A stretch of DNA of 33,230 bases from Chromatiales bacterium (GTDB lineage: Bacteria > Pseudomonadota > Gammaproteobacteria > Chromatiales > Chromatiaceae). Position numbers and translations under genes: made by a program. Under the pieces are notes generated by a model. It ran no database searches and was not told where the DNA came from. It saw only the letters and a list, made by a program, of their open reading frames with translations. Positions 8,101 through 17,243 of this stretch are shown here, one piece after another; positions within the stretch are counted from its first letter, which is position 1; each line of letters begins with the position of its first letter. The stretch is taken from NCBI GenBank assembly GCA_028278145.1, contig JANQEV010000104.1, positions 1 through 33,230 of the forward strand. Reading direction: 5' to 3'.

Positions 8101-8892
8101 TCATCCAATTCTCACATCCAGCCTGTCCCGCAGGTTGTCCCCCAAGAGGTTTATTGAGAGCACAACCAGCATGATGCAGGCCCCTGGTGCCAATACCAGG
8201 TGCGGTGCCACCAGCATATACCGGGCCCCATCGCGAATCATGCTGCCCCAGGATGCTGCAGGTGGCTGCACACCTAGGCCCAGAAATGAGAGCCCGGCCT
8301 CGGCAATCACAATCCCCGCCACACCAAAGGTTGCTTCAATGATCAGTGGTGCGGCTATCAGTGGCAACAGGTGTTTTCTCACGATGGGTATCCTGCCTTG
8401 GCCCAAGGCAATTGCTGCCGAAATATGATCCCGGTGCTTGAGAGACAGGACCTGCGCCCTGGCCAGACGTGCATATCCCACCCAACCAACAATAGAGAGT
8501 GCAATAATCACATTATCTATACCCGGACCCATGACACCGGCCAGGGCTATAGCCAGGAGGATACCGGGGAAGGCCAGAAATACATCGATAATCCTGACCA
8601 GCAACAGATCCATGATGCCGCCGCTGTATGCTGCAAATGCCCCTAACATGGTCCCGCAGACTGCAGAAATTGCCACCACCCAGATTGCCACCAGGAATGA
8701 TGTCTGTGCGCCCATGATCAGCCGGTCCAGAACCGGACGGCCCAACTCATCATTTCCCAGCAGATGTTCTATGCCAGGACCTGCCAGAATATTGGGTAGA
8801 TCTATCTGGTCCGGAGTAAGCGGCAGGAGTGGGCCAAATACCGAGACCAGCAGCCATAACAGTAGAATAGAGGCGAAGAGCTTGTGTCTCAT
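8101..8892 (-). CDS. Dipeptide/oligopeptide ABC permease, DppC/OppC type
   Basis: Inner-membrane permease subunit of a peptide-family (PepT) ABC importer, 263 residues. It has an N-terminal helix (KLFASILLLWLLVSVFGPLL), the periplasmic GNDELGRPVLDRLIMGAQTS region typical of DppC, further helices, and the cytoplasmic EAA-like loop (AAIALGQGRIPIVRKHLLP). The C-terminal block GLSFLGLGVQPPAASWG is diagnostic of the DppC/OppC family. The frame is open further upstream, but the ATG at 8892 gives a normal N-terminus and a 4-base ATGA overlap with dppB, so translation is coupled. No ATPase genes follow; after it comes a REP-like repeat. Confidence 0.93.
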   Translation of the reverse strand: MRHKLFASILLLWLLVSVFGPLLPLTPDQIDLPNILAGPGIEHLLGNDELGRPVLDRLIMGAQTSFLVAIWVVAISAVCGTMLGAFAAYSGGIMDLLLVRIIDVFLAFPGILLAIALAGVMGPGIDNVIIALSIVGWVGYARLARAQVLSLKHRDHISAAIALGQGRIPIVRKHLLPLIAAPLIIEATFGVAGIVIAEAGLSFLGLGVQPPAASWGSMIRDGARYMLVAPHLVLAPGACIMLVVLSINLLGDNLRDRLDVRIG

Positions 8893-9821
8893 CCATCCTC
8901 TCCCAAACGAATACGCGGGTCTATGGCTGCATACACCAGATCGGTCAGGGTATTCACCACCACATAGGCCAGGCTGATCACCAGAACACAGCCCTGCACC
9001 ACCGGATAGTCGCGTTTCTGTATCGACTCCACCAGGAGTGAACCCAGGCCTGGCCAGGAAAACACAGTTTCTGTTATTACTGCCCCGCCCAGGAGCGTAC
9101 CCAGTTGCAATCCCATCAACGTGATAACCGGCAGCCAGGCATTGCGCATGGCGTGGCGCCATATGACCTTGCTTTCTGGCAGCCCCTTGGCCCTGGCAGT
9201 TCTGACAAAATCCTCATTCAGCACCTCAAGCAGACTACTTCGCACCATGCGTGCCAGTATGGCTGCCAGTGCCGTACCCAGGGTTATAGCTGGCAGGATC
9301 ACACTCTCTACTCCAGACCGCCCACTGACAGGCGTAACTCCCAGCCAGAGGGAAAATATCAGGATCAGAATCGGCCCCATCCAGAAGTTGGGAATGGAAA
9401 CACCCAGCATGGAAAAACCCATGGCTCCAACATCAGCCATGCTGCCTTTTCTGACAGCGGCAATAATTCCCAGGGGGATGGCTATCACCACTGCAAACAG
9501 TAGTGCATATACGGCAAGTTCCAGAGTTGCTGGCAAACGATCTGCAAGGATATTTGAGATTGGTCTTTGGCTATGTAGTGACTGCCCCAGATCCAGGCTA
9601 GCCAGGCCATGAAAATAGTTGAACAGCTGTTGCAACAGTGGCAGATCCAGGCCCAGCGCAGCTCTGAGTGCTTCCCGGTCGGCTGCATGTGCCGACTCAC
9701 CCAGCATGACCTCTACAGGATCACCTGGAACCAGATGAATAAGGAGAAATACAATAGATACCACTCCGACTACTACCAGGAGAGCACTGGATAGCCTGGA
9801 TATGATATATCCGGTATTCAT
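8889..9821 (-). CDS. Dipeptide/oligopeptide ABC permease, DppB/OppB type
   Basis: Partner permease of the importer, 310 residues. The N-terminus ISRLSSALLVVVGVVSIVFLLIHLVPGDP is the standard DppB first helix and VPGDP motif. The LGLDLPLLQQ segment, the EAA loop EDFVRTARAKGLPESKVIWRH and the closing IDPRIRLGEDG are all family traits. It overlaps dppC by four bases and begins nine bases after the GGDEF-EAL gene, so the three are probably on one transcript. The peptide-binding lipoprotein (12798-14291) upstream on the same strand is the likely substrate receptor. The ATP-binding subunits must come from elsewhere in the genome. A general peptide, murein tripeptide or nickel substrate cannot be separated from sequence alone. 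Confidence 0.93.
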   Translation of the reverse strand: MNTGYIISRLSSALLVVVGVVSIVFLLIHLVPGDPVEVMLGESAHAADREALRAALGLDLPLLQQLFNYFHGLASLDLGQSLHSQRPISNILADRLPATLELAVYALLFAVVIAIPLGIIAAVRKGSMADVGAMGFSMLGVSIPNFWMGPILILIFSLWLGVTPVSGRSGVESVILPAITLGTALAAILARMVRSSLLEVLNEDFVRTARAKGLPESKVIWRHAMRNAWLPVITLMGLQLGTLLGGAVITETVFSWPGLGSLLVESIQKRDYPVVQGCVLVISLAYVVVNTLTDLVYAAIDPRIRLGEDG

Positions 9822-9830
9822 TGAATAAAG

Positions 9831-12080
9831 TTAGTTTAGGATTTCGGCAAGTGGTACCGGTCTACCAAAGGCATACCCTTGAACATAGTCAACACCGATC
9901 TCTTCCAGCATGCCTATAATCTCGTCATTCTCAACAAATTCTGCGATTGTCTCCATGCCCATAACCTGTCCAATTTCGTTGATGGACTTTACCATGGCAC
10001 AGTCAATCGGGTCACTTGCTATATCTCTTACAAACATGCCATCAATTTTCAGATAATCCACTGGTAGGTTTTTCAGGTAACCAAAAGATGATAGCCCACT
10101 GCCAAAATCGTCCAGGGCAAAACTACAGCCAATGTTGCGCAAGGTATTAATGAAATTTGACGCCATGGAGAGATTGGCAATGGCAGCTGTTTCGGTGATT
10201 TCAAAGCAGATCTTCTCAGGCTGCATACCGGTTTCATCGAACTTGTTAATAATAAAATCCAAAAAACCGCTTTCGGTCAAAGATTGCCCCGACAGATTGA
10301 TTGAGCACAGACCTATCTGTGACATAAACAGCGGATACTGTACCAACATGGTAAAGCTGTAGTTGATCACCCAACGGTCCAGCGTAGCGATGAGATTATA
10401 GCGTTCTGCAGCAGGCAAGAATGATCCAGGAGGGATTATATTGCCATCATCATCCTGCATTCTCAGTAGCAGTTCATAATGCAGTTTTTTTCCCAGTGGA
10501 TTAGAAACTGGATTGATAGTTTGGGCATAGAGTTGCAGTTGGCTCTGTTCCAAAGCCCGATAGATACGCGTCACCCACTCCATTTCACCATGGCGTTGGG
10601 CCAGATCCCGGTCTTCACTGGTATATACATGAATCCGATTACGTCCAAGATCCTTGGCCATATAACAGGCGGCATCTGCATTTCTGAACAGTTCCGAAAG
10701 ATTTTTATCCTTATTGGTTATGGCAACCAAACCAATACTGACCCCAATTTTGAACAGTCTACCTTCCCATTTGAACTGAAACTCTTTAATAATCTGTTGT
10801 AGATTTTCCGCAATTTTAGTTGCATTCTCCAGGCTACAGTGTTCGATGAGCACCCCAAACTCATCTCCTCCCAACCTGGCCAGGGTATCGTTGGAACGCA
10901 GCTGCCTGATAAGATGTTGAGATACCTGACGGAGCAGTTCATCACCTGCAGAGTGTCCACAGGTATCATTCACTATCTTGAACTGATCCAGGTCCATAAA
11001 ACACATTGCATGATGTTCTGTGCGTGTGCTTTTTCTCTCCAGCAGGCTTTGCACCCGCGCTTTAAATTCACGCCTGTTGACCAGCCCGGTCAGAGAGTCA
11101 TGACTTGCCTCATAAGAAAGCTGTTCAGTAAGCTGGTGTGCTTCAGTAACATCCTCAACGGAACATAAATAGTAGGTAATATCTCCCTTTTCATCTTTTA
11201 TAGGTGAAATAACTATATATGCCCAATAGCGGTCACCATTCTTTTTTCTATTACATACCTCACCACGCCATTCTCGACCATTGTTCAGGGCATATTGCAT
11301 CTCCTTGCCATGTTCTATCAGGGTCTCCCGAGACTGCAGATATTGGGAGCTCTTACCAATCACCTCATCAGGCAGATATCCGGTTAGCTGAGTAAACTTG
11401 GGGTTTACATACTTGATTCGATTCTCTACATCTACAATCATAACTACACTGGCACTCTGCTCCACTGTGTGGGTAAGGACATGCAACTGCTCCTCAGCCT
11501 GCTTACGATCGGTGATATCACGCCCAATTCCAATCAATCCCAAGAGTTCTCCATCCGGACCATGAAATGGACTCCTGATGCTGTCAATCAGGCACATTCT
11601 CCGGTCTGGATAGGTAATCCACTCTTCATTCCGACAGACCTCACCATCATGCATGATGGCTTGATCCTCACACCTGATCTTTTCAGCCTTATCCTCATCA
11701 AACAGTTCAAAATCCGTCTTACCAATCAGCTCTTCCTCTGAGTATCCAACAAATTCACAATATGCCAGATTACAACCAAGGTATTTGCTCTCTGTGTCCT
11801 TGAAAAAAATAAGATCAGGGATTGAGTCAACTAATGACCGTAGCATGGCCCGATCGCGCGCCAGCTGAGACTCTGACTTTGCCTTTAGCTCTTGATAGAG
11901 CTCCTGCATCTCATTCGAGGAGATGGTAAGAGAGCGTTCGATGGTATATCTGTCTTTATCAGACTCTTGATAGGTTTGACTAACCAACTCCAGAAGCTGT
12001 TGCAATTGACTGCTATCCAGACTCTCGGTATCCGAGATTATTCCGGCTTTTTGAAGCTGTCTGGTTAAAAGTCTATGCAT
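9831..12080 (-). CDS. PAS-PAS-GGDEF-EAL c-di-GMP signalling protein
   Basis: Cytoplasmic dual-domain c-di-GMP enzyme of 749 residues with no membrane segment. An N-terminal coiled-coil-like segment (1-80) precedes two PAS domains (about 80-195 and 200-315), then GGDEF (about 320-490) and EAL (about 505-749). GGDEF is intact at 404-408 with an inhibitory RxxD site (RSND, 395-398) five residues before it. The EAL motif is ELL (536-538), a common tolerated variant, and the metal-binding FEITE, ALDDFGSG (655-662) and AEFVE motifs are kept. Both cyclase and phosphodiesterase activity are therefore possible. It lies between the peptide-binding and permease genes of one transporter, nine bases before dppB, which is unusual. 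Confidence 0.92.
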   Translation of the reverse strand: MHRLLTRQLQKAGIISDTESLDSSQLQQLLELVSQTYQESDKDRYTIERSLTISSNEMQELYQELKAKSESQLARDRAMLRSLVDSIPDLIFFKDTESKYLGCNLAYCEFVGYSEEELIGKTDFELFDEDKAEKIRCEDQAIMHDGEVCRNEEWITYPDRRMCLIDSIRSPFHGPDGELLGLIGIGRDITDRKQAEEQLHVLTHTVEQSASVVMIVDVENRIKYVNPKFTQLTGYLPDEVIGKSSQYLQSRETLIEHGKEMQYALNNGREWRGEVCNRKKNGDRYWAYIVISPIKDEKGDITYYLCSVEDVTEAHQLTEQLSYEASHDSLTGLVNRREFKARVQSLLERKSTRTEHHAMCFMDLDQFKIVNDTCGHSAGDELLRQVSQHLIRQLRSNDTLARLGGDEFGVLIEHCSLENATKIAENLQQIIKEFQFKWEGRLFKIGVSIGLVAITNKDKNLSELFRNADAACYMAKDLGRNRIHVYTSEDRDLAQRHGEMEWVTRIYRALEQSQLQLYAQTINPVSNPLGKKLHYELLLRMQDDDGNIIPPGSFLPAAERYNLIATLDRWVINYSFTMLVQYPLFMSQIGLCSINLSGQSLTESGFLDFIINKFDETGMQPEKICFEITETAAIANLSMASNFINTLRNIGCSFALDDFGSGLSSFGYLKNLPVDYLKIDGMFVRDIASDPIDCAMVKSINEIGQVMGMETIAEFVENDEIIGMLEEIGVDYVQGYAFGRPVPLAEILN

Positions 12081-12315
12081 TTTTGAACGTAATTCTGGTT
12101 TCCCTGATTACATGTTATCGACCAGATGGATACATTCTAAAGTATTGATTTCTATATCTACCTTTGGGAGGTATTTATCTTTCTGATGCAACAGTGGTTA
12201 GAAACTGATATTGGTTTGAGATTACGATAAGACATGATCAGATAATGCATTAATACCCACTGTTGATCCCTCAGATCCAGTAGATATTCATACTGTATCC
12301 GTACAGGTTATCTAC
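12081..12315. other. Intergenic region between YkuD gene and GGDEF-EAL gene
   Basis: AT-rich, no gene seen. It contains a spaced inverted repeat CAACAGTGG (12189-12197) / CCACTGTTG (12257-12265) and presumably a promoter for the GGDEF-EAL gene, so that gene and dppBC may be read separately from the upstream lipoprotein-YkuD pair. Confidence 0.35.
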
Positions 12316-12801
12316 TCATACAATTTCAATTATAGTAGCTGTATCCACCCGCTGGAAAAGATCCAGTAAATCCTGGTTACGCATACGTACACATCCATGG
12401 GAGAGAGGGATACCCATGGGTTCTGAATCTGGACAACCGTGGATATAGATAAAACGGCGCAGGGTATCAATGTTACCGCCACTATTCCGTCCTGGCTCCA
12501 ATCCGGTTAGCCACAGGATACGGGTGAGTATCCAGTCTCGCTCAGGGTATTGCTGCCCCAACTCCGAATTATAGATCTCCCCAGTAGGACGGCGTGCCAC
12601 AAACACACTGTTCACCGGTTCACCTTCACCGATCTTAATACGGATACGATGCAAACCACGCGGGGTACAACCACTGCCCATCTCCTCGCCCGCACCCTCT
12701 TTAGAGGTGGAAACCGCATAGGAGGCCATCAGTTCCTGTCCCTGATACAGGTACAGTTTCTGGCTGGATAGATCTATTGTGATGCGCTTGTTAGCTTTCA
12801 T
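12316..12801 (-). CDS. YkuD-domain enzyme without signal peptide (ElsL-like L,D-carboxypeptidase or L,D-transpeptidase)
   Basis: 161-residue protein that is almost entirely a YkuD catalytic domain. The N-terminus ITIDLSSQKLYLYQ is the first YkuD strand, YIHG (119-122) holds the active-site His, and SHGCVRM (134-140) holds nucleophile Cys137. Most YkuD proteins are exported and cross-link or tether murein, but no signal peptide or membrane helix is seen here. Signal-less YkuD enzymes such as ElsL of Acinetobacter act in the cytoplasm as L,D-carboxypeptidases trimming recycled tetrapeptides; with NagZ nearby and a peptide-binding protein overlapping by ATGA, that role is a sensible inference. 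A 235-base gap separates it from the GGDEF-EAL gene downstream. Confidence 0.88.
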   Translation of the reverse strand: MKANKRITIDLSSQKLYLYQGQELMASYAVSTSKEGAGEEMGSGCTPRGLHRIRIKIGEGEPVNSVFVARRPTGEIYNSELGQQYPERDWILTRILWLTGLEPGRNSGGNIDTLRRFIYIHGCPDSEPMGIPLSHGCVRMRNQDLLDLFQRVDTATIIEIV

Positions 12802-14291
12802 TGGTTATTTAATTGCACCTGTGCCAGGCCGTCATAATTACCATCAGCGGCCAGGTTATACCCGGTAATGGTGTCACGACTGACAAAAATATGATCTTCA
12901 TACCATAGAGGAATATATGGGAGATCTGCCAGCAGTTGTTTTTGCAGCTGTTGGTAGTGCAATGCCTTGTGCGTAAAATCTGCGGAAGATTCAGCCTGGT
13001 CTATTATAGAGTCCACAACCTTACTGGAGTAACGCCCTCTATTAGCTCCTCCTGGTGGAACCGAGGCACTATGAAACACATACCTGAATATATCCGGGGT
13101 CTTAACTCCTACCCAGGCCAGGCTGTATAACTGAAAGCGGCCTGCTTTTACATCACTGTAGAAGGTACCCCAGTCGTGGCTGTTAACCTCCATTTCAATC
13201 CCAATCTGCGACAGTTGACTCTGAATCAAGGTAGCCAACCTTACCCGAAATGGATCAGTAGAGGTCTTATACACCAATCGCAAGGGTGACTGCCTGGAAA
13301 AGCCGGCCTGTTGTAACAGTTCCCTGGCCAGCTGCTGATCAAACCGGTATGGCTTCAGTCCTTTGGCACCTGCCCAGTGATGGGGAGGTAACAACGCCTG
13401 AGCGGGCTTGGCACCATCTTTGAGGAAATGCCTGATTATTGCCTCCCGATCTATCCCATGTGCTATGGCGCGCCGAATATCCGGTTGGCTGGTAAACCTG
13501 TCCTGGAGGTTAAAACCAAGATAAGAGAAATTATTCCCGGGCCGCTGCTGGATAGATACCCCGGTCTTACCTGCTAGATAAGAGAGGAGTTCTGGTGGCA
13601 GATCATTCTGCAGCATATCTATCTCACCCCGCAGCAGTTTCAGAATGCGCACACTTGGATCTGGCACCGGCAGGAACTCAAATTGCCGGTTATCCCTGAT
13701 TCTGGTCAGCCTAAGTACCCCCTCCTGTGGCCAGCTATGAAAACTAAAGGGACCGCTTCCCACCGGTTTAGTGCTAAACGGATGCCCTTGCATTATCAGG
13801 TCAGCAGGCAGGATGCCAATACTCAGATAACCTGGAAACAAGCTGTCAGGGTGTTTCAGATAAAAATCTACCTGACTGTTACCCTGCGTGGCTATACGCT
13901 GTATTACCTCTACCGTTGAGCGATGCGGTGAGCCAGTGGCGGGATCAAGGATGGAATCAAATGTTGCCTTTACATCTTCTGCAAACAACTGCTTTTTATG
14001 ATGATAACTGCGTCCCTGATCCTGTAAGGTAAACCTGTAGTGGGTTGGTGTTACCTGTGTCCAGCTGGCGATGGATGGCACAGGCATTCCAGTTGCATCA
14101 AACTCCACCAGACGTCGGTAGATCAGGCGGTTTATCCGGGAAGAAACAGCATCTGTAGCAAACCTTGGATCCAGATTGGTGGGTGCTGTTGTCAGACCCA
14201 TGCGTATCACACCATCCGGTGCATCACTGCTGCAGGCACTCAGAACCAGTACCAGGCAAATCGATAGCAGCAAATACCGGATACAATTCAT
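12798..14291 (-). CDS. Peptide-binding lipoprotein, SBP_bac_5 family
   Basis: Extracytoplasmic solute-binding protein of a DppA/OppA/MppA-type importer, about 497 residues. The N-terminus MNCIRYLLLSICLVLVLSAC ends in a lipobox (LSAC, Cys20), so it is predicted to be a lipoprotein. Typical family blocks follow: PTNLDPRFATD, VEFDATGMPVPSIA, and the hinge region with FNLQDRFTSQPDIRRAIAHGIDREAI. The start at 14291 shares one base with the CYTH stop (TGATG arrangement); an ATG six bases further upstream is the alternative. It overlaps the YkuD gene by four bases. Permeases DppB and DppC lie downstream beyond the c-di-GMP gene. Murein peptides are a candidate ligand from context only. Confidence 0.92.
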   Translation of the reverse strand: MNCIRYLLLSICLVLVLSACSSDAPDGVIRMGLTTAPTNLDPRFATDAVSSRINRLIYRRLVEFDATGMPVPSIASWTQVTPTHYRFTLQDQGRSYHHKKQLFAEDVKATFDSILDPATGSPHRSTVEVIQRIATQGNSQVDFYLKHPDSLFPGYLSIGILPADLIMQGHPFSTKPVGSGPFSFHSWPQEGVLRLTRIRDNRQFEFLPVPDPSVRILKLLRGEIDMLQNDLPPELLSYLAGKTGVSIQQRPGNNFSYLGFNLQDRFTSQPDIRRAIAHGIDREAIIRHFLKDGAKPAQALLPPHHWAGAKGLKPYRFDQQLARELLQQAGFSRQSPLRLVYKTSTDPFRVRLATLIQSQLSQIGIEMEVNSHDWGTFYSDVKAGRFQLYSLAWVGVKTPDIFRYVFHSASVPPGGANRGRYSSKVVDSIIDQAESSADFTHKALHYQQLQKQLLADLPYIPLWYEDHIFVSRDTITGYNLAADGNYDGLAQVQLNNQ

Positions 14292-14758
14292 CACCATTTA
14301 GTATAAGGATGCTCAATCAGGTTGGCGTTCAGATAGCGGTGGTCATGGGACACTTCTGTGCCAACCCATTCCGGCAGTTGGAACTCTTCATCCTCTGCCT
14401 GCAACTCCACTTCTGCCACCTGGAGACCTCTGTTTTCGCCCTGAAATATATCCAGGTCCCATACGTGTTCCCCACATTCAACCTTGTAGCGGGTCTTTTC
14501 AATCACTGCTCCGCCCTGGCGCAGCGGCAACATTGCCTCTGCATCCGCAACAGGAATGGCATACTCAAACTCTGATCTGCTAATGCCGACGGTAGCGCTC
14601 TTGATGGTGAGAAATGCCTGGTCATCGTCGATCCTGACCCTGACTGTGGCGTCCTTTCTGGTGGATAGATAGGCCTGCTTCAATACCGAACTGCTGATCA
14701 CATGTTCACGCCAGAGATCGTTTATCACCAGGAATTTACGTTCAATCTCAGTGGCCAT
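14291..14758 (-). CDS. CYTH-domain (triphosphate tunnel) phosphatase
   Basis: 155-residue protein of the CYTH/triphosphate tunnel metalloenzyme superfamily. The N-terminal signature EIERKFLV (4-11) is diagnostic. Alternating acidic and basic strand residues line the predicted tunnel, for example TVRVRIDDDQAFLTIKS and VWDLDIFQGENRGLQVAEVELQ. Short bacterial members such as that of Nitrosomonas hydrolyse inorganic triphosphate; class IV adenylate cyclases share the fold, so the exact activity is open. It starts 11 bases after rlmD and its stop shares a base with the lipoprotein start, placing it in the middle of a continuous minus-strand transcript. The linkage to its neighbours is probably for expression only. 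Confidence 0.9.
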   Translation of the reverse strand: MATEIERKFLVINDLWREHVISSSVLKQAYLSTRKDATVRVRIDDDQAFLTIKSATVGISRSEFEYAIPVADAEAMLPLRQGGAVIEKTRYKVECGEHVWDLDIFQGENRGLQVAEVELQAEDEEFQLPEWVGTEVSHDHRYLNANLIEHPYTKW

Positions 14759-14769
14759 ATGCAGATACT

Positions 14770-16092
14770 CTATTTTCTCTCAAAAACTGCGATTGACTCT
14801 ACATGAGCCGTGTGTGGAAACATATCCATTACCCCTGCTGCCAGCAGCTTATATCCATGGCAGTTGACCAGTTCCCCAGCATCTCTGGCCAGTGTTCCCG
14901 GATAACAGGATACATAGACTATGCGCTTGATGCCCAGTTTTGGCAGATGCTCCAATACCTCCAAGGCTCCCGAGCGCGGTGGATCCAGCAGAGCTTTATC
15001 GAACTTTTGTGACATCCAGGGTTCAGGCTCCAGGGAGTCATATAGATTAGCAGTATAGAAGCTGGCGTTGGCTACACCATTTCTAACAGCATTTTCCCTG
15101 GCCCGTTCCACCAGTGCCAGATCTCCTTCTACCCCTACCACAGATTTTGATTTTGTAGCCAGTGGCAGAGTGAAGTTACCAATACCGCAGAATAGATCCA
15201 GAACGCAATCATTGGCATCCAGTTCCAGCAGTTCCACTGCACGGGCAACCATCAGCCTATTTAAATCCGAATTTACCTGGGTAAAGTCATTGGGTAAAAA
15301 GCGCATATCCATGCCGAAATCAGGCAGTGCATAGCTCAGCTCTACTGCTTCACCAACGAGGGGACGCACACTATCTGGCCCTGCCTCTTGCAGGTATATG
15401 TGCATGCCGTGTTCTGCTCCAAACTGTTCCAGGGCAGTGATGTCTTCAGCACTGGGAGGCTCCAGTACCCGGAATACCAGGACACATAACTCATCTCCCA
15501 TGGAGACTTCAATCTGCGGTACACGATCCCGGATGGAAAGCCCACCGATCAGATCACTAAGCGGCATCAGCAACTGGCCTACTCTTGAGTGTAAAACCTC
15601 GCAACTCTCTATCTCAGCCAGAAAGCTGGAACCACGCTCCCGGAAGCCAACCAGTACCCTGCCCTTTTTTGGGACATATTTTACTCCCAGCCTGGCCTTG
15701 CGTCGGTAACCCCAGGTGCTATCTGTGGTTAGTGGCGGAAATATCTCTGCCTGCCCTATATGCTCAAATGCGTCCAGCAGGCTCTGCTGTTTCAGATCGA
15801 TCTGGGCCTCTGGTTTCAGATGTTGCAGGCTGCAACCACCACAGATAGCAAAATGTTTACACTGTGGCTCAGTCCTATCTGGTGAGGCGGAGAGCACCTC
15901 AGATACAATACCCTCATCGAATTTCTTTCGTTTGCTGGTGTAGGTGAACATCACCTCTTCACCTGCCAAACCGCCGTGGATAAACGTCGTCTTCCCATCA
16001 AGATGGGCAACCCCACGCCCATTTTGGTCCATTGATTCTATAGTGGCCTGGAATGGTTCTGTCGGTAATCTCTTCTTTCTGGAACGACCCAT
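14770..16092 (-). CDS. rlmD: 23S rRNA (uracil-1939 C5)-methyltransferase RlmD
   Basis: SAM-dependent RNA methyltransferase, 440 residues, modifying U1939 in 23S rRNA. A TRAM domain covers about residues 10-65. Three iron-sulfur cysteines are at 78, 84 and 87 (CKHFAICGGCSLQH), with the fourth at 164 (ESCEVL). The SAM site VLDLFCGIGNFTLPLA is at 297-312, LDPPRSGA at 369-376, and the catalytic cysteine is in YVSCYPGTLARD (Cys396). These features separate RlmD from the other RumA-like enzymes such as RlmC. It lies downstream of cysM (124-base gap); the cysM-rlmD order is common in gammaproteobacteria, where relA often follows, but here a CYTH gene takes that place. Confidence 0.96.
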   Translation of the reverse strand: MGRSRKKRLPTEPFQATIESMDQNGRGVAHLDGKTTFIHGGLAGEEVMFTYTSKRKKFDEGIVSEVLSASPDRTEPQCKHFAICGGCSLQHLKPEAQIDLKQQSLLDAFEHIGQAEIFPPLTTDSTWGYRRKARLGVKYVPKKGRVLVGFRERGSSFLAEIESCEVLHSRVGQLLMPLSDLIGGLSIRDRVPQIEVSMGDELCVLVFRVLEPPSAEDITALEQFGAEHGMHIYLQEAGPDSVRPLVGEAVELSYALPDFGMDMRFLPNDFTQVNSDLNRLMVARAVELLELDANDCVLDLFCGIGNFTLPLATKSKSVVGVEGDLALVERARENAVRNGVANASFYTANLYDSLEPEPWMSQKFDKALLDPPRSGALEVLEHLPKLGIKRIVYVSCYPGTLARDAGELVNCHGYKLLAAGVMDMFPHTAHVESIAVFERK

Positions 16093-16216
16093 ATGCTATT
16101 TCCAAAATTATCCAGTAATCACAGGGAACCTTTACAATCCTGCAACAGGATATTTATGAAACGGTTTGGCCTGAGTTTGTGACGCTGCTGAATGAAATGA
16201 TGCTGTAGTACCTGTA

Positions 16217-17110
16217 TTAATCCGCAGGAAATACACCGGTTGATAGGTATCTGTCTCCGCGGTCACAAATAATCACCACAATTACGGCATTATTTACTTC
16301 ACGCGAGAGCTCCAGAGCGGCAGACACTGCCCCACCTGAAGAGATGCCGGCAAGAATACCTTCGGTTGCCGCCAGTTTCCTGGTGGTGCTTTCTGCCGCT
16401 ACCTGGCTTACATCAATCACCCGGTCCACCCTGCTGGCATCATAGATCTTTGGCAGGTACTCCTGCGGCCAGCGTCTAATACCCGGTATGCTGGAACCAT
16501 CCCTCGGTTGCACCCCTACAATCTCAATCTTAGGGTTTTTTCCCTTCAGATATGTGGATACACCCATGATGGTGCCAGTGGTTCCCATGGCACTGACAAA
16601 ATGGGTGATCTCGCCATTGGTCTGATCCCATATCTCAGGACCGGTGCCCTGGATATGGGCCAGCGGATTGTCCTGATTGGAAAACTGGTCCAGTATGCGG
16701 CCTTCACCTGCAGCTTCCATCTCCCTGGTCTTATCAATTGCCGCCTCCATACTGCCCTCAGCAGGAGTCAGGATTATCTCGGCTCCATATGCCTTCATCA
16801 GGGCGCGTCGTTCCAGACTCATATTTTCAGGCATTACCAGGACCATACGATAGCCCTTGATGGCTGCTGCCATGGCCAGTGCTATCCCGGTATTCCCACT
16901 GGTAGCCTCGATCAGAGTATCTCCTGGTTTGATTTCCCCCCGAGACTCGGCTGCAACAATCATACTCAGGGCAGGCCTGTCCTTCACAGAACCGGCAGGG
17001 TTATTCCCCTCCAGTTTTACTAGAATCTCGTTCGTACTTTCCCCGGGCAGACGCTGCAGACGCACCAATGGGGTAGTTCCAATACACTGTTCGATGGTTG
17101 GATAATTCAT
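16217..17110 (-). CDS. cysM: Cysteine synthase B
   Basis: PLP-dependent O-acetylserine sulfhydrylase of the CysM type, making cysteine from O-acetylserine and sulfide or S-sulfocysteine from thiosulfate. The preferred start at 17110 gives MNYPTIEQCIGTTPLVRLQR, in register with E. coli CysM (297 residues in all); an ATG 30 bases upstream is also in frame. PLP lysine is Lys43 in NNPAGSVKDRP, the substrate loop is TSGNTG (70-75), and GTTGTIMG binds the cofactor phosphate. The block DGSSIPGIRRWPQEY is typical of CysM rather than CysK. It is divergent from the TonB-dependent receptor gene. Confidence 0.95.
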   Translation of the reverse strand: MNYPTIEQCIGTTPLVRLQRLPGESTNEILVKLEGNNPAGSVKDRPALSMIVAAESRGEIKPGDTLIEATSGNTGIALAMAAAIKGYRMVLVMPENMSLERRALMKAYGAEIILTPAEGSMEAAIDKTREMEAAGEGRILDQFSNQDNPLAHIQGTGPEIWDQTNGEITHFVSAMGTTGTIMGVSTYLKGKNPKIEIVGVQPRDGSSIPGIRRWPQEYLPKIYDASRVDRVIDVSQVAAESTTRKLAATEGILAGISSGGAVSAALELSREVNNAVIVVIICDRGDRYLSTGVFPAD

Positions 17111-17243
17111 ATATATAAGTCTACCCAAAACATATGCCAAAAACGATGTTAATATAGCGGGTTAATCGGTACATTTAATAAGGGATTGCACAATTTGTAG
17201 ATTTTATGGAAAGCATACTACATGACTGTATTTGGGGATTATC

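Noticed and set aside
8893..9162. N-terminal extension of the DppC frame upstream of 8892
   Set aside because: The extension runs inside dppB in another frame and gives Gly/Arg-rich sequence with no family likeness; the ATG at 8892 yields a standard DppC start.
12189..12265. Spaced inverted repeat CAACAGTGG/CCACTGTTG
   Set aside because: Arms of nine bases separated by 59 bases can arise by chance; noted only in the intergenic entry.
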